NCBI GenBank assembly: GCA_016861185.1
Contig: BOKW01000003.1
Span: 124,001 to 188,000 of the forward strand
Reading direction: 5' to 3'
DNA from: Betaproteobacteria bacterium
Lineage (GTDB): Bacteria > Pseudomonadota > Gammaproteobacteria > Burkholderiales > Burkholderiaceae_F
DNA length: 64,000 nt
The notes beneath the pieces are model-generated. The model had not been told where the DNA came from. It made no database searches and was given only the letters and a program-made list of their open reading frames with translations. This document shows, in pieces, positions 36,218-45,377 of this stretch (within the stretch, counting starts at the first letter, position 1; each line of letters begins with the position of its first letter). The position numbers and the translations under genes are program-made.

Positions 36218-36730
36218 CTACTTGAGTAGGCTGCGCAGCATCCATGCCGTTTTTTCATGCACCTGAAGGCGCTGCGTCAGCAGGTCGACGGTCGACTCGT
36301 CGCCGCCCTTGTCGGCGACGGGGAACGCGTCGCGCACCGTGCGGGCGACGGCCTCGTGCCCCTTGACCAGCAACCGCACCATCTCCATCGCCTCGGGAAC
36401 GCCGTCGGTCTCCTCGACCGACGCGAGCTTGGCAAACGCCTTGTACGTACCCGGGGCGGGATAGCCGAGCGCGCGGATGCGCTCGGCGATCGTGTCGAGC
36501 GCGTTCCACAGCTCCGTGTACTGCTCCATGAACATCAGGTGCAGCGTGTTGAACATCGGACCTTCGACGTTCCAGTGGAAGTTGTGCGTCTTCAGGTACA
36601 GCGAATACGTGTCGGCCAGCACGCGCGACAAGCCGTGCGCGATCTTCTCGCGGTCCTTGTCGGGAATGCCGATGTCGATCCGGGGCGCGCCCGCTCCGCC
36701 GTCGTCGGACTTGTTCTTGCCCTTTGCCAT
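36218..36730 (-). CDS. dps: Dps-family DNA-binding ferritin
   Basis: A dodecameric mini-ferritin that oxidises iron with peroxide and shields DNA. 170 residues. The intersubunit ferroxidase residues are visible in [16 protein letters not shown] (His) and [21 protein letters not shown] (Asp/Glu). A lysine-rich N-terminus ([11 protein letters not shown]) may bind DNA. The ATG at 36730 has AGGAGA at good spacing; an ATG further upstream adds unlikely residues. oxyR is the next gene upstream on the same strand, and OxyR is the classical activator of dps. Confidence 0.95.
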   Translation of the reverse strand: MAKGKNKSDDGGAGAPRIDIGIPDKDREKIAHGLSRVLADTYSLYLKTHNFHWNVEGPMFNTLHLMFMEQYTELWNALDTIAERIRALGYPAPGTYKAFAKLASVEETDGVPEAMEMVRLLVKGHEAVARTVRDAFPVADKGGDESTVDLLTQRLQVHEKTAWMLRSLLK

Positions 36731-36821
36731 CGTGTTTCTCCTTTGTAGCGACGCCCGGATCGTAGTGGGCGGCTTCGCCATTGGCCAATTGGTAATAGCC
36801 AAGACGGCGATAGCGTGAACC

Positions 36822-37766
36822 CTATCCGGCCTCGGCCGGCAGATCGAGCTTGTTCACGCCCGGCAGATGGCACTTCAGGATCGCGCGCCGCAGCGCCTCG
36901 ACGGCCGCCGGCCGCGTGAAACTCTTGCGCCAGGCGAGCACGACGCGCCGCTCGGGCACCGGCGGCTTGAACGGCACGTATTCGATCAGCGAATCGCGCG
37001 GCGGTTTCTCCGGCACCGACGTCTTCGGCAGTACCGTGATGCCGAGGCCGGACGCGACCATGTGTCGGATGGTTTCGAGCGACGAGCCTTCGAAGGTCTT
37101 CTGGATGCCCTCGGCGCCGGTCGAAAAGCGCGACAGTTCGGGGCAGACCTCGAGCACCTGGTCGCGGAAGCAGTGGCCCGTGCCGAGCAGCAGCATGGTC
37201 TCCTTCTTCAACTCGTCCGCCGCGATGCTCTTGCGGCGCGTCCACGGATGCTGCTTCGGCACGGCCACCATGAACGGCTCGTCGTAGACGGGCTGGATCA
37301 GCACGCCCGACTCCGGCAGTGGCAGCGCCAGGATCGCGACGTCGACTTCGCCGTTCCTCAGCAGCTCGAGCAGCTTGATCGTGAAGTTCTCGTTCAGCAG
37401 CAGCGGCATCTGCGGCGCGTCGCGCAGCAACTGCCGGATCAGCGCCGGCAGCAGGTAGGGCCCGATCGTGTAGATGACACCGACGCGCAGCGCGCCGACC
37501 AGCGGGTCCTTGCCGGCCTTCGCCAGTTCCTTGATCCGCGCCGCTTCGTCGAGCACGCGCTGTGCCTGCGCGACGATGCGTTCGCCGGCGGGGGTCAACG
37601 TCACTTCGTTGCTGCGGCGTTCGAACAGCAGCACGTCCAGTTCGTCCTCGAGTTTCTTGATCGCCACAGACAGCGTCGGCTGGCTCACGAAGCAGGCCTC
37701 TGCGGCGCGCCCGAAGTGACGCTCGCGCGCCACCGCGACGATGTACTTCAGTTCGGTCAGGGTCAT
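36822..37766 (-). CDS. oxyR: OxyR-type LysR-family peroxide sensor
   Basis: A LysR-type activator of peroxide defence. 314 residues: winged helix 1-60 ([24 protein letters not shown]) and an effector domain. The two redox cysteines are Cys199 and Cys208 in [17 protein letters not shown], the same numbering as E. coli OxyR, so a peroxide-driven disulfide switch is very likely. The neighbouring dps gene is a likely target. The GPx/OsmC unit 12 kb away and the AhpD-like gene at 40770 are plausible targets but only by function. Confidence 0.96.
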   Translation of the reverse strand: MTLTELKYIVAVARERHFGRAAEACFVSQPTLSVAIKKLEDELDVLLFERRSNEVTLTPAGERIVAQAQRVLDEAARIKELAKAGKDPLVGALRVGVIYTIGPYLLPALIRQLLRDAPQMPLLLNENFTIKLLELLRNGEVDVAILALPLPESGVLIQPVYDEPFMVAVPKQHPWTRRKSIAADELKKETMLLLGTGHCFRDQVLEVCPELSRFSTGAEGIQKTFEGSSLETIRHMVASGLGITVLPKTSVPEKPPRDSLIEYVPFKPPVPERRVVLAWRKSFTRPAAVEALRRAILKCHLPGVNKLDLPAEAG

Positions 37767-37831
37767 GGGTGCGATTCAACCACAGCGCCGCCCCGCTCGC
37801 CCGATCGCGGCGGACGCGGCGAACCGCGACG

Positions 37832-38803
37832 CTAGACGCCGTAATGCGCCCGATACCACGCTACGAAGCGCGGCAGCCCGATTTCGATCGGCGTGGCGGG
37901 CGCCCAACCGTAGTCGCGCCTCAGATCGTCGATGTCCGCGTAAGTCGACTGCACGTCGCCCGGCTGCATCGGCAGCATCCGCATCTGCGGCGTGCCGCCG
38001 ATCGCCTTGGCGAGCACGTCGATGAAGTGCAGCAGCGGCTCCGGGCGATGGTTGCCGATGTTGTAGAGGCGGTGCTGCACGCCGTCCGCGTCACGCGCCG
38101 GCACGCGGTCGAGCACGCGCAGCACGCCGTCGGCGATGTCGTCGATGTAGGTGAAGTCGCGCGCCATGTCGCCGTGGTTGTAGACGTCGATCGGCTCGCC
38201 GGCGAGGATCGCGCGCGTGAACTTGAACGCCGCCATGTCGGGCCGGCCCCACGGACCGTACACGGTGAAGAAGCGCAGTCCGGTCAGCGGCACGCCGAAC
38301 TGCAGCGCGTACACGTACGCCATCAGTTCGTTGGCGCGCTTGGTCGCCGCGTACAGGCTGATCGGGCGGTCGACGCGATCTTCGGTGGAAAACGGCTGCT
38401 TCGTGTTGGCGCCGTAGACGCTCGAGGTCGATGCGTAGACCGCGTGCCGCACGGGATACACGCGCAAGGCTTCGAGCAGGTTCAGGAAGCCGGCCACGTT
38501 CGCTTCGACGTACACGTGCGGGTGCGTCAGCGAGTACCGCACGCCCGCCTGCGCCGCCAGATGCACGACCGCCTCGATCCGGTGCCGCGCGAACAGCGCG
38601 AGCGTCGCCTCGCGGTCGGCGAGATCGAGACGCTCGAAGACGAAGCCGGCGTCGCCCGCAAGCTGATCGAGCCGCGCCTGCTTGAGCCTGGGATCGTAGT
38701 AGTCGTTCAGGTTGTCGATGCCGAGCACCGCGTCGCCGCGCGCGCGCAGTGCGCGAGCGACGTGAAAACCGATGAACCCGGCCGCTCCGGTGACGAGGAT
38801 CAC
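37832..38803 (-). CDS. UDP-glucuronate 4-epimerase-like SDR protein
   Basis: 323-residue extended short-chain dehydrogenase. NAD site GAAGFIGFHVARALRARGD, catalytic Ser/Tyr/Lys in YASTSSVYGANTKQPFS and PISLYAATKRANELMAYVY, and the family segment FFTVYGPWGRPDMAAFKFT. These fit UDP-glucuronate 4-epimerases, which make UDP-galacturonate for envelope polysaccharides. The start is a GTG two bases from the ugd stop, so the two act in series: UDP-glucose to UDP-glucuronate to UDP-galacturonate. Confidence 0.9.
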   Translation of the reverse strand: MILVTGAAGFIGFHVARALRARGDAVLGIDNLNDYYDPRLKQARLDQLAGDAGFVFERLDLADREATLALFARHRIEAVVHLAAQAGVRYSLTHPHVYVEANVAGFLNLLEALRVYPVRHAVYASTSSVYGANTKQPFSTEDRVDRPISLYAATKRANELMAYVYALQFGVPLTGLRFFTVYGPWGRPDMAAFKFTRAILAGEPIDVYNHGDMARDFTYIDDIADGVLRVLDRVPARDADGVQHRLYNIGNHRPEPLLHFIDVLAKAIGGTPQMRMLPMQPGDVQSTYADIDDLRRDYGWAPATPIEIGLPRFVAWYRAHYGV

Positions 38804-38804
38804 T

Positions 38805-40133
38805 TCAGGCTCCGCCGCGGCCGATGCCGAAGTACGTCAAACCGGCCGCGCGCACCGTCGCCGGGTCGTACAGGTTGCGGCCGTCGAACACCGCCTTCGC
38901 CTTCAGCGCCTGCGCCAGCCATTCGAAGTCCGGGCTGCGGAACTCGAGCCACTCGGTGACGACCGCGAGCGCGTCGGCGCCGTCGGCCGCCGCGCGCGCC
39001 GACGGCGCGAACTCGACCGCGCCGTTGCCGCGCAGAATCGCACGCGCGTTGTCCATCGCGACCGGGTCGTACGCGCGCACCTTCGCGCCCGCCTTCGTCA
39101 GTCCATCGACGATCGCGAGGCTCGCCGCTTCGCGCATGTCGTCGGTGTTCGCCTTGAAGGCGAGGCCCCACAGCGCAATCGTGCGGCCCGCGAGTTTGCC
39201 GCCGAAGTGATGCGCGATCTTGTCGACCAGGATGCCGCGCTGGCGCAGGTTCGCGCGCGTGGCCGCGCGCAGGATCTCGGCCGGCTCGCCCGCCTCTTCC
39301 GCGGTGTGTATCAGCGCGCGCAGGTCCTTCGGGAAGCACGAGCCGCCGAAGCCAACGCCCGCGTACAGGAAGTGCGGGCCGATGCGGGGGTCGGCGCCGA
39401 TGCCGTGTCGCACGTGCTCGATGTCCACGCCGAGCCGGTCGGCCAGGTTCGCCATCTCGTTCATGAACGAGATGCGCACCGCGAGCATCGCGTTGGCCGC
39501 GTACTTCGTGAACTCGGCCGAGCGCACGTCCATGATCTGCAACCGGTCGCGGTTGCGGTTGAACGGCGCGTAAAGAGCGCGCAGCACGTCGGCCGCATGC
39601 GGATCGTCGACGCCGACGATGATGCGGTCGGGGCGCATGAAATCGTCGACCGCGAAGCCTTCTTTCAGGAACTCCGGATTCGACGCGGTCGACACCTTGA
39701 CGCCGGCCTTGCGCTTGACGAGTTCCTCGTTCAGCGTCGCGCGCACGCGGTGGTTGGTGCCGACCGGCACGGTCGACTTGACGACGACGACCGTATCGCG
39801 CGTGATGCGGCGGCCCAGCTCGCGCGCGCAGGCGACCACGTGCGACAGGTCCGCCGAGCCGTCCTCGCCCGACGGCGTGCCTACGGCGACGAAGATCAGC
39901 GGCGCATGCGCGACGGCTTCGTCGTAGCTCGTCGAGAAGGAAAGCCGCTTGGCCTCCACACCGCGTGCGACGACCGCGTCGAGCCCCGGCTCGTGGAGCG
40001 GAATCTCGCCGGCCCGCAGCCGCGCGATCTTCTTCTCGTCGACGTCGATGCAAAGCACGTCGTTGCCGACGTCCGCGAGGCAGGCGCCTGTGACCAGTCC
40101 GACGTAGCCGGTGCCGATGACGGAGATCTTCAT
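38805..40133 (-). CDS. ugd: UDP-glucose 6-dehydrogenase
   Basis: Oxidises UDP-glucose twice to UDP-glucuronate with NAD. 442 residues. Rossmann start MKISVIGTGYVGLVTGACLA, the substrate lysine region ASNPEFLKEGFAVDDFMRPD, the second Lys in FTKYAANAMLAVRISFMNE and the catalytic cysteine near 264 in GVGFGGSCFPKDLRAL. The ATG at 40133 is chosen because the Rossmann strand begins there. It precedes the epimerase gene as a two-gene operon. Confidence 0.97.
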   Translation of the reverse strand: MKISVIGTGYVGLVTGACLADVGNDVLCIDVDEKKIARLRAGEIPLHEPGLDAVVARGVEAKRLSFSTSYDEAVAHAPLIFVAVGTPSGEDGSADLSHVVACARELGRRITRDTVVVVKSTVPVGTNHRVRATLNEELVKRKAGVKVSTASNPEFLKEGFAVDDFMRPDRIIVGVDDPHAADVLRALYAPFNRNRDRLQIMDVRSAEFTKYAANAMLAVRISFMNEMANLADRLGVDIEHVRHGIGADPRIGPHFLYAGVGFGGSCFPKDLRALIHTAEEAGEPAEILRAATRANLRQRGILVDKIAHHFGGKLAGRTIALWGLAFKANTDDMREAASLAIVDGLTKAGAKVRAYDPVAMDNARAILRGNGAVEFAPSARAAADGADALAVVTEWLEFRSPDFEWLAQALKAKAVFDGRNLYDPATVRAAGLTYFGIGRGGA

Positions 40134-40224
40134 AGTCCGAACGCGAACGAGGGAAGCGGATCTTACCGGCCGCGGCGACAACGGCACCGCGCCACAGCGA
40201 TCCGTCGTGGCGGCCCGACGGCGC

Positions 40225-40773
40225 TCAGCAGTTCAGCGGCTGCACGCCGCCGTCGAAGACGCGACGCTCCCACTTCACCGGCGGTGCAGCGAGTGGACGA
40301 TCACCGTGCGTGAGCCGCGGGAAGTGAAAAGTGAACCGGCTGTCGATCTCGGGCGGTAGCGCGACCTCGATCCGGCCGACTGCCGGCTTGCCGGTTGGCG
40401 TAAACACGGCACCGTCGGTCGCCACACGGGCCACACCCCGTTCGATCGCCCAGTCCGACAGTTTCACCGGAACCTCGAGCCGCCGACCGCCGCTTTCGAG
40501 TCGCGCCTTCGCGCCAACCGCCAGCGGCTCGACCGCGGCCTCGAACAGCACCGACACATGGCGCTGCGGCTTCTCCTCGATCGTCAGCGTCGCCCGCACC
40601 TGCTCGTTGAGCCGCAGCCGCACCTTGTTGTACGGCCCGACCTGCTCGCCGCACCACGCGCGCGCGTACTCGCCGCCGCTCGCTTCGGGCTTCCAGTAAG
40701 GCCCGTACGGGAAAACGACGCAGCCCGCGAGCGCCGCTGCGGCCGCAGCCGCACCGAAACGCAGCGCGTTCAT
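40225..40773 (-). CDS. Hypothetical lipoprotein
   Basis: A 182-residue predicted lipoprotein of unknown function. Signal and lipobox: MNALRFGAAAAAAALAGC, with lipidation at the Cys. The mature part is mainly beta in character, with no repeats or catalytic motif and one Cys near each end (ARAWCGEQVG and the final PLNC) that could form a disulfide. The start overlaps the stop of the peroxidase-like gene by four bases, so it is the last gene of the msbA unit. An outer-membrane or periplasmic role is inferred only from the signal. Confidence 0.75.
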   Translation of the reverse strand: MNALRFGAAAAAAALAGCVVFPYGPYWKPEASGGEYARAWCGEQVGPYNKVRLRLNEQVRATLTIEEKPQRHVSVLFEAAVEPLAVGAKARLESGGRRLEVPVKLSDWAIERGVARVATDGAVFTPTGKPAVGRIEVALPPEIDSRFTFHFPRLTHGDRPLAAPPVKWERRVFDGGVQPLNC

Positions 40774-41369
40774 TTCGCGGGCGGCGGCATGCGTCCGAGC
40801 AGATAGAACTCGTCGTTCGGCCGCATGCCGATCATGTTCGCCATCCGGTTCGACAGTGCGAAGAACGCGGCGATCGCGCCGATGTCCCAGATGTCTTCGT
40901 CCGAGAAACCCTGTGCGCGCAGCGATTCGAAGTCGGCCTCCGCGATGGCTGCGGAGTTCTGGGCGACCTTCATCGCGAAATCGAGCATGGCCTTCTGCCG
41001 CGGCGTGATGTCGGCCTTGCGGTAGTTGATCGCGACCTGGTCAGCCACCAGCGGGTTCTTCGCGCGGATGCGCAGGATCGCGCCATGCGCGACGACGCAG
41101 TAGTGGCACTGGTTGGCGCCGCTGGTGGCGACGACGATCATCTCGCGCTCGGCCTTGGTCAGCCCGCTTTGCTTCTCCATCAGCGCATCGTGGTACGCGA
41201 AGAACGCTCGGAACTCGTCCGGCCGGTGCGCGAGCGTCAGGAACACGTTCGGGATGAAGCCGGACTTCTCCTGCACGGCGAGGATGCGCGCGCGGATGTC
41301 CTCCGGCAGCTCATTCAGCTCGGGAACCGGATAACGGCTGATCGGCGGCGTGTTCGTTGCGGCGCTCAT
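40770..41369 (-). CDS. AhpD-like peroxidase-related protein
   Basis: 199 residues of the carboxymuconolactone decarboxylase/AhpD superfamily, peroxidase-related branch (TIGR01926 type). The redox motif CxxC with its downstream His is NQCHYCVVAHGAIL near 85-97, and an upstream Glu is in KAEREMIVVATSG. N-terminal ISRYPVPELNELPEDIRARI is branch-typical. It overlaps msbA by four bases and the lipoprotein gene by four, so the three are translationally linked. Peroxidase activity is likely, but the substrate is unknown. Confidence 0.87.
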   Translation of the reverse strand: MSAATNTPPISRYPVPELNELPEDIRARILAVQEKSGFIPNVFLTLAHRPDEFRAFFAYHDALMEKQSGLTKAEREMIVVATSGANQCHYCVVAHGAILRIRAKNPLVADQVAINYRKADITPRQKAMLDFAMKVAQNSAAIAEADFESLRAQGFSDEDIWDIGAIAAFFALSNRMANMIGMRPNDEFYLLGRMPPPAK

Positions 41370-43144
41370 GCGACGGCCTCCTTGGCATGAGAAAACTGAA
41401 TGTGGTACAGGTGAGCGTACAGTCCGCCGCGCGCGAGCAGCTCGGCGTGGCGGCCGGTCTCGACGATGCGTCCGGCTTCGAGCACGACGATGCGGTCGGC
41501 GCGCTCGATCGTCGACAGCCGGTGCGCGACGACGAAGGTCGTGCGGCCCCTCATCAGGCGCTCGAGCGACGCCTGGATGTAGCGCTCCGACTCCGAGTCG
41601 AGCGCCGAGGTCGCCTCGTCGAGCAGCAGGATCGGCGCGTCCTTCAGCAGCGCGCGCGCGATCGAAAGGCGCTGGCGCTGCCCGCCCGACAGCTTCACGG
41701 CGTTCTCGCCGATCGGCGTATCGAAACCCTGCGGCAGCGATTCGATGAACGGCAGCAGGTACGCCGCCTCGGCCGCGGCGCGGATGCGCTCGAGCGAGGC
41801 GCCGCGCTGCGCGCCGTACGCGATGTTGGCCGCGATCGAATCGTCGAACAGCACGACGTCCTGCGACACCAGCGCGATCTGCGCGCGCAGGCTCGCCAGC
41901 CGCAACTCGTGCGTCGGCACGCCGTCGAGCAGGATGTCGCCCGCGGTCGGCTCGACGAAGCGCGGGATCAGGTTGATCAGCGTCGTCTTGCCCGCGCCGG
42001 AGGGCCCGACGAGCGCGATCATCTCGCCCGGCGCGACCTCGAGCGAAACGCGGTCGAGCGCGGCCTCCGCCGTGCCCGGATAGCGGAAGGAAACGTTGCG
42101 GAAGGCGATCGCGCCGCGCGCACGGTCGATCGTCCGCGTACCGGTGTCGGCCTCCTCATTCGAGTCGATCAGCGCGAACACGCTTTCGCCGGCGGCGAGC
42201 ATGCGCGCCAGCGGGCCGTTCAGTCCCGCCAGGTGCCGCAGCGGCGGCAGCAGCAGCAGCGACGCCGTCAGAAACGTAATGAAATCGCCCGGCGACAGTT
42301 GCGCGGTGCGCGCCTGCCACAACGCCACGCCGATCACCAGCGCCAGGCCCATCGACGCGATCACCTGCGTCAGCGGCGTGGCGGCGGACCAGGCGACCTG
42401 CATCTTCAGCGCGAAGCGGCGCAGCTTCTGGTTGATCGCGTCGAAGCGCTCGCGCTCGTAGCCGACGCCGTCGTACACCTTGATCACGCGCGCGCCCTCG
42501 TGCGTCTCCTGCACGGCGCGCGTCATCTCGCCGAGCATCGCCTGGTTATCGAGATTCAGCCGCCGCAGGCGCCGGCTGAATCCGCGCAGCACCAGCGTGA
42601 TCACCGGAGCGACGATCAGCGTCACCAGCGTCAGCTGCCAGTTGTAGTACAGCAGGACCGCGAGCAGCGCCAGCACGGTCAGCGTGTCGCGCACGGCCGT
42701 GGTCATCACCTCGGCGGCCAGGTTCAGCGCGTTGGTCGCTTCGTTGATGAACTTCGACACGACGATGCCCGACGGCGCGTTCTCGAACGCCGACTGCGGC
42801 CAGTGCAGCAGCCGTTCGAACATCGCAGCGCGCAGATCGACCAGCACGAACTGCGATACGCGGTTCAGCAGATACGTGCTGGCGAAGGAGGCCAGCCCCC
42901 GCACGACGAACACGCCGACGAACGCGAGCGGAACCCACACGCCGGCGGCCGCGTCTCTGCGATAGAAGCCCTGATCGAGCAGCAGTCCGGTCAAACGCGC
43001 CATCAGCGGCTCCGTGGCCGCCGCCACCGCCATCGCGACCAGCGCGAACGCCAGCAGCGTCTTGTGCCCCAGTACGAGCCGCAGCAGACGACGGAAGATC
43101 GGATCGGCGAAGAGCTGCGGGCGCAGCGCGGTGGATTCGGTCAT
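41366..43144 (-). CDS. msbA: Lipid A export ABC transporter MsbA
   Basis: A 592-residue half-transporter that flips lipid A-core across the inner membrane. Six helices span about 20-310. The ATPase has Walker A LVGPSGAGKTTLINLIPRF near 382, signature [18 protein letters not shown], Walker B ILLLDEATSALDSESERY and the H-loop in TTFVVAHRLSTIERAD. FSRRLRRLNLDNQAMLGEMT and QETHEGARVIKVYDG are MsbA-like cytoplasmic segments. It diverges from a glycosyltransferase-9 gene and lies in an envelope-synthesis region, which supports MsbA over other exporters. Confidence 0.92.
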   Translation of the reverse strand: MTESTALRPQLFADPIFRRLLRLVLGHKTLLAFALVAMAVAAATEPLMARLTGLLLDQGFYRRDAAAGVWVPLAFVGVFVVRGLASFASTYLLNRVSQFVLVDLRAAMFERLLHWPQSAFENAPSGIVVSKFINEATNALNLAAEVMTTAVRDTLTVLALLAVLLYYNWQLTLVTLIVAPVITLVLRGFSRRLRRLNLDNQAMLGEMTRAVQETHEGARVIKVYDGVGYERERFDAINQKLRRFALKMQVAWSAATPLTQVIASMGLALVIGVALWQARTAQLSPGDFITFLTASLLLLPPLRHLAGLNGPLARMLAAGESVFALIDSNEEADTGTRTIDRARGAIAFRNVSFRYPGTAEAALDRVSLEVAPGEMIALVGPSGAGKTTLINLIPRFVEPTAGDILLDGVPTHELRLASLRAQIALVSQDVVLFDDSIAANIAYGAQRGASLERIRAAAEAAYLLPFIESLPQGFDTPIGENAVKLSGGQRQRLSIARALLKDAPILLLDEATSALDSESERYIQASLERLMRGRTTFVVAHRLSTIERADRIVVLEAGRIVETGRHAELLARGGLYAHLYHIQFSHAKEAVA

Positions 43145-43236
43145 CGGAGGAGAGGCGGTCGCTAGAATTCGATCTGTCCGCCACTGTGTGCGACGCCGGC
43201 CGCGTAGTTTAGGCGATCGTCGCCCGCCCGCCACTC

Positions 43237-44172
43237 GTGCGATCGCTGATCGTCCGTCTACCCAATCACCTCGGCGACGCCTGCATGTGCCTGCCCGCGC
43301 TGGATCTGCTGGCGGCCCATGGGTTCGACTTGCGGATCGCGGGCAAGCCGTGGGCCGCGGCGCTGTTCGCCGCCTATCCATGGCGCCCGATCGCGGTGCG
43401 CGGCAACTGGATCGAGCGCATCGATGCGCTGCGCGCGGTGCGTGTGGCCCGGACGGGTCACGTCGAAGGGATTCTGTTCACCAACTCGTTCGGCACTGCG
43501 CTCGAGTTTCGCCTCGGCGGCATCGCCGCGACCGGCTACGCGACCGACGCGCGAAGCTGGCTGCTGCGCCGGGCGGTGCCGCTGCCCGCGCGCTGGGCGA
43601 CCGACATGCACACGGTCGAGTACTACTACACGCTTGCGGCCTCGCTCGTCGGCACTGCGCCGCCCGTGACGGACAAGCTTGCGCTGCGCATCTCCTCGGA
43701 GGCCGAGCGCAGGGCGGCCTCGATGCGGCGCGCGGCGAGCGTCGCCGACGGCTACGTCGTGCTGTGTCCGGTAGCCGTCGGACTGCACCGGGGGAAAGTG
43801 AAAGCGTGGAGCGGCTTCGCGCGGCTCAGCGTCGAGTTGTCCAACCGCGGACTTCAGGTCGTCGCGTGTCCCGGGCCCGGGGAACGCGACGCTGTGATTC
43901 GCGCCGTGCCCGCGGCGACCGTGCTGCCCGAAACGGACGTCGGCACCTTCGCCGCACTGCTCGCGCGCAGCCGCATGGTCGTGGCCAACGACAGCGGGCC
44001 CGGCCATCTTGCCGCCGCCGTCGGCGCACGCCTGGTCAGCGTGTTCGGCGTGACCGATCCGCTGAAGACCCGACCCTGGGGACGGAACGTGCGCCTGATC
44101 GGCGGCGCCGGCGGCTGGCCTTCCTGGGAAGACGTGCTGGCCTGCGTCGACGAGGCGCTTGGCGGCGCCTGA
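43237..44172 (+). CDS. Glycosyltransferase family 9 (heptosyltransferase-like)
   Basis: 311 residues of the ADP-heptose:LPS heptosyltransferase family. N-terminal SLIVRLPNHLGDACMCLPAL binds the acceptor side. The sugar-nucleotide motif is VVANDSGPGHLAAAVGARLV near 248, followed by SVFGVTDPLKTRPWG. Start is GTG at 43237. It most resembles WaaF, but family membership alone does not fix the position of the heptose. Its 3' 319 bases are overlapped on the other strand by the O-antigen ligase frame. Confidence 0.87.
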   Translation: MRSLIVRLPNHLGDACMCLPALDLLAAHGFDLRIAGKPWAAALFAAYPWRPIAVRGNWIERIDALRAVRVARTGHVEGILFTNSFGTALEFRLGGIAATGYATDARSWLLRRAVPLPARWATDMHTVEYYYTLAASLVGTAPPVTDKLALRISSEAERRAASMRRAASVADGYVVLCPVAVGLHRGKVKAWSGFARLSVELSNRGLQVVACPGPGERDAVIRAVPAATVLPETDVGTFAALLARSRMVVANDSGPGHLAAAVGARLVSVFGVTDPLKTRPWGRNVRLIGGAGGWPSWEDVLACVDEALGGA

Positions 44173-45377
44173 GCCCGGCCCGCGGCAAGAAAGACGCCGA
44201 GAAACAAGGCGATCGCATGGCCCTCGGTGAAGGTCTGGAAGTGCGAGCTGAAGAGGCTCGTCGTGCACCACGCAGCCAGCAGCGCCAGCCCGACCGCACG
44301 CCACGGTGCAGGCGCAGCCTGGCGCGTCGCGGCGATCAGCAACCAGATGAACGCAGCGACCGCCGGTACCCCGCCCTCGACGGCCAGGAACATGTACTGG
44401 TTGTGAGGATCGGTCGTCGTCGTCGACATCCAGCCCTTCTGCTGTTCCTTTACCTTCGCCTCGTACGCGGCCGGCAGCCCGCCCAGGCCGTAGCCGAGCA
44501 GCGGCCGTTCGCGGATCAGATCGGCGGTCGTGCGCCACATCACGGCGCGCATGCCCATCGAGGACGGCTGATCGGACCGGGCATACCCCTGCAGTTCTTC
44601 CAGTCCGAGGCGGAACTTCTGCGCCACCTGGGGCACGCTCGTGACTGCGACGACCGCGAAGGAGGCCAGCAGGGCCGAGAGGATCGCCAGCCTTCGTCCG
44701 CTTGACGAAAGGACGGCGAACGCGGCCAGCGCCACCGCCAGCCCGAGGATCGCGCTGCGGCCCGGTTCGACGACCACAAGCGCGGTGACCAGTACGGCCG
44801 CGGCGCCGGCGAGAGCGGCCCGCGCGAGCCGCCCGATGCCCTCGCGCCGCCACGCGAGCGCCACGGCGAACACGGCAGCCGACATGAACGCCATGCCCTG
44901 CGACACGTTGTTCCTCAGAATGACGCCGGGCGGCATCGCCTTGTAGCTGAAAGCTGCTGTCTTCCAGAGGATCAGTGCCGCGGCGGCGAAACAGGTCATC
45001 GCGACGACGAATGCGACGGCGAATCGCAGCCGGGTCCGCGGCTCGTGGAACAGCGCAAGCGCGACGATCAGCAGCAGCAGATGCCTCCAGCCCCAGAGCG
45101 CGTCGAGTCGTGCCGGCCACGTCGCCGCGCTCCAGAGCATCGCGGCCGCGAGCACGGCAAGCAGTCCGAGAGCTGACGCGCCGACCGGCTGGCGCAGCGC
45201 GGCTGCGAGCGCCTGCCGAGCCGACGGCAACGCGGCGAACGCCGCCAGCATCACCGCAAATCCCAAGCTCGACAGCGGCGGTGAAACGAACGCGCCGATC
45301 GCGCCGATCGTGGCTGCGCCGCGCGCAACAGCCCCGCACACGGCGGCTCGTGCGCCGCTCGCCGCGGTCGCTTTCAT
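43854..45377 (-). CDS. O-antigen ligase family (Wzy_C) membrane protein, with a long antisense tail
   Basis: Joins O-antigen to lipid A-core on the periplasmic face. 507 residues with about ten helices. The Wzy_C region holds VEPGRSAILGLAVALAAFAV and GYGLGGLPAAYEAKV, followed by the conserved DPHNQYMFLAVEGGVP. The usual end of such proteins is near GHAIALFLGVFLAAG (residue 400 or so). The frame continues about 106 residues further, antisense to the glycosyltransferase-9 gene, in Pro/Ser/Arg-rich sequence. That tail is probably non-functional or results from loss of the original stop. The start overlaps the GT25 gene by ATGA. Confidence 0.85.
   Translation of the reverse strand: MKATAASGARAAVCGAVARGAATIGAIGAFVSPPLSSLGFAVMLAAFAALPSARQALAAALRQPVGASALGLLAVLAAAMLWSAATWPARLDALWGWRHLLLLIVALALFHEPRTRLRFAVAFVVAMTCFAAAALILWKTAAFSYKAMPPGVILRNNVSQGMAFMSAAVFAVALAWRREGIGRLARAALAGAAAVLVTALVVVEPGRSAILGLAVALAAFAVLSSSGRRLAILSALLASFAVVAVTSVPQVAQKFRLGLEELQGYARSDQPSSMGMRAVMWRTTADLIRERPLLGYGLGGLPAAYEAKVKEQQKGWMSTTTTDPHNQYMFLAVEGGVPAVAAFIWLLIAATRQAAPAPWRAVGLALLAAWCTTSLFSSHFQTFTEGHAIALFLGVFLAAGRAQAPPSASSTQASTSSQEGQPPAPPIRRTFRPQGRVFSGSVTPNTLTRRAPTAAARWPGPLSLATTMRLRASSAAKVPTSVSGSTVAAGTARITASRSPGPGHATT

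Noticed and set aside
38772-40313. A 513-codon plus-strand gene opposite ugd
   Set aside because: It has shadow composition. The minus strand encodes UDP-glucose dehydrogenase with its catalytic cysteine and Rossmann motif.
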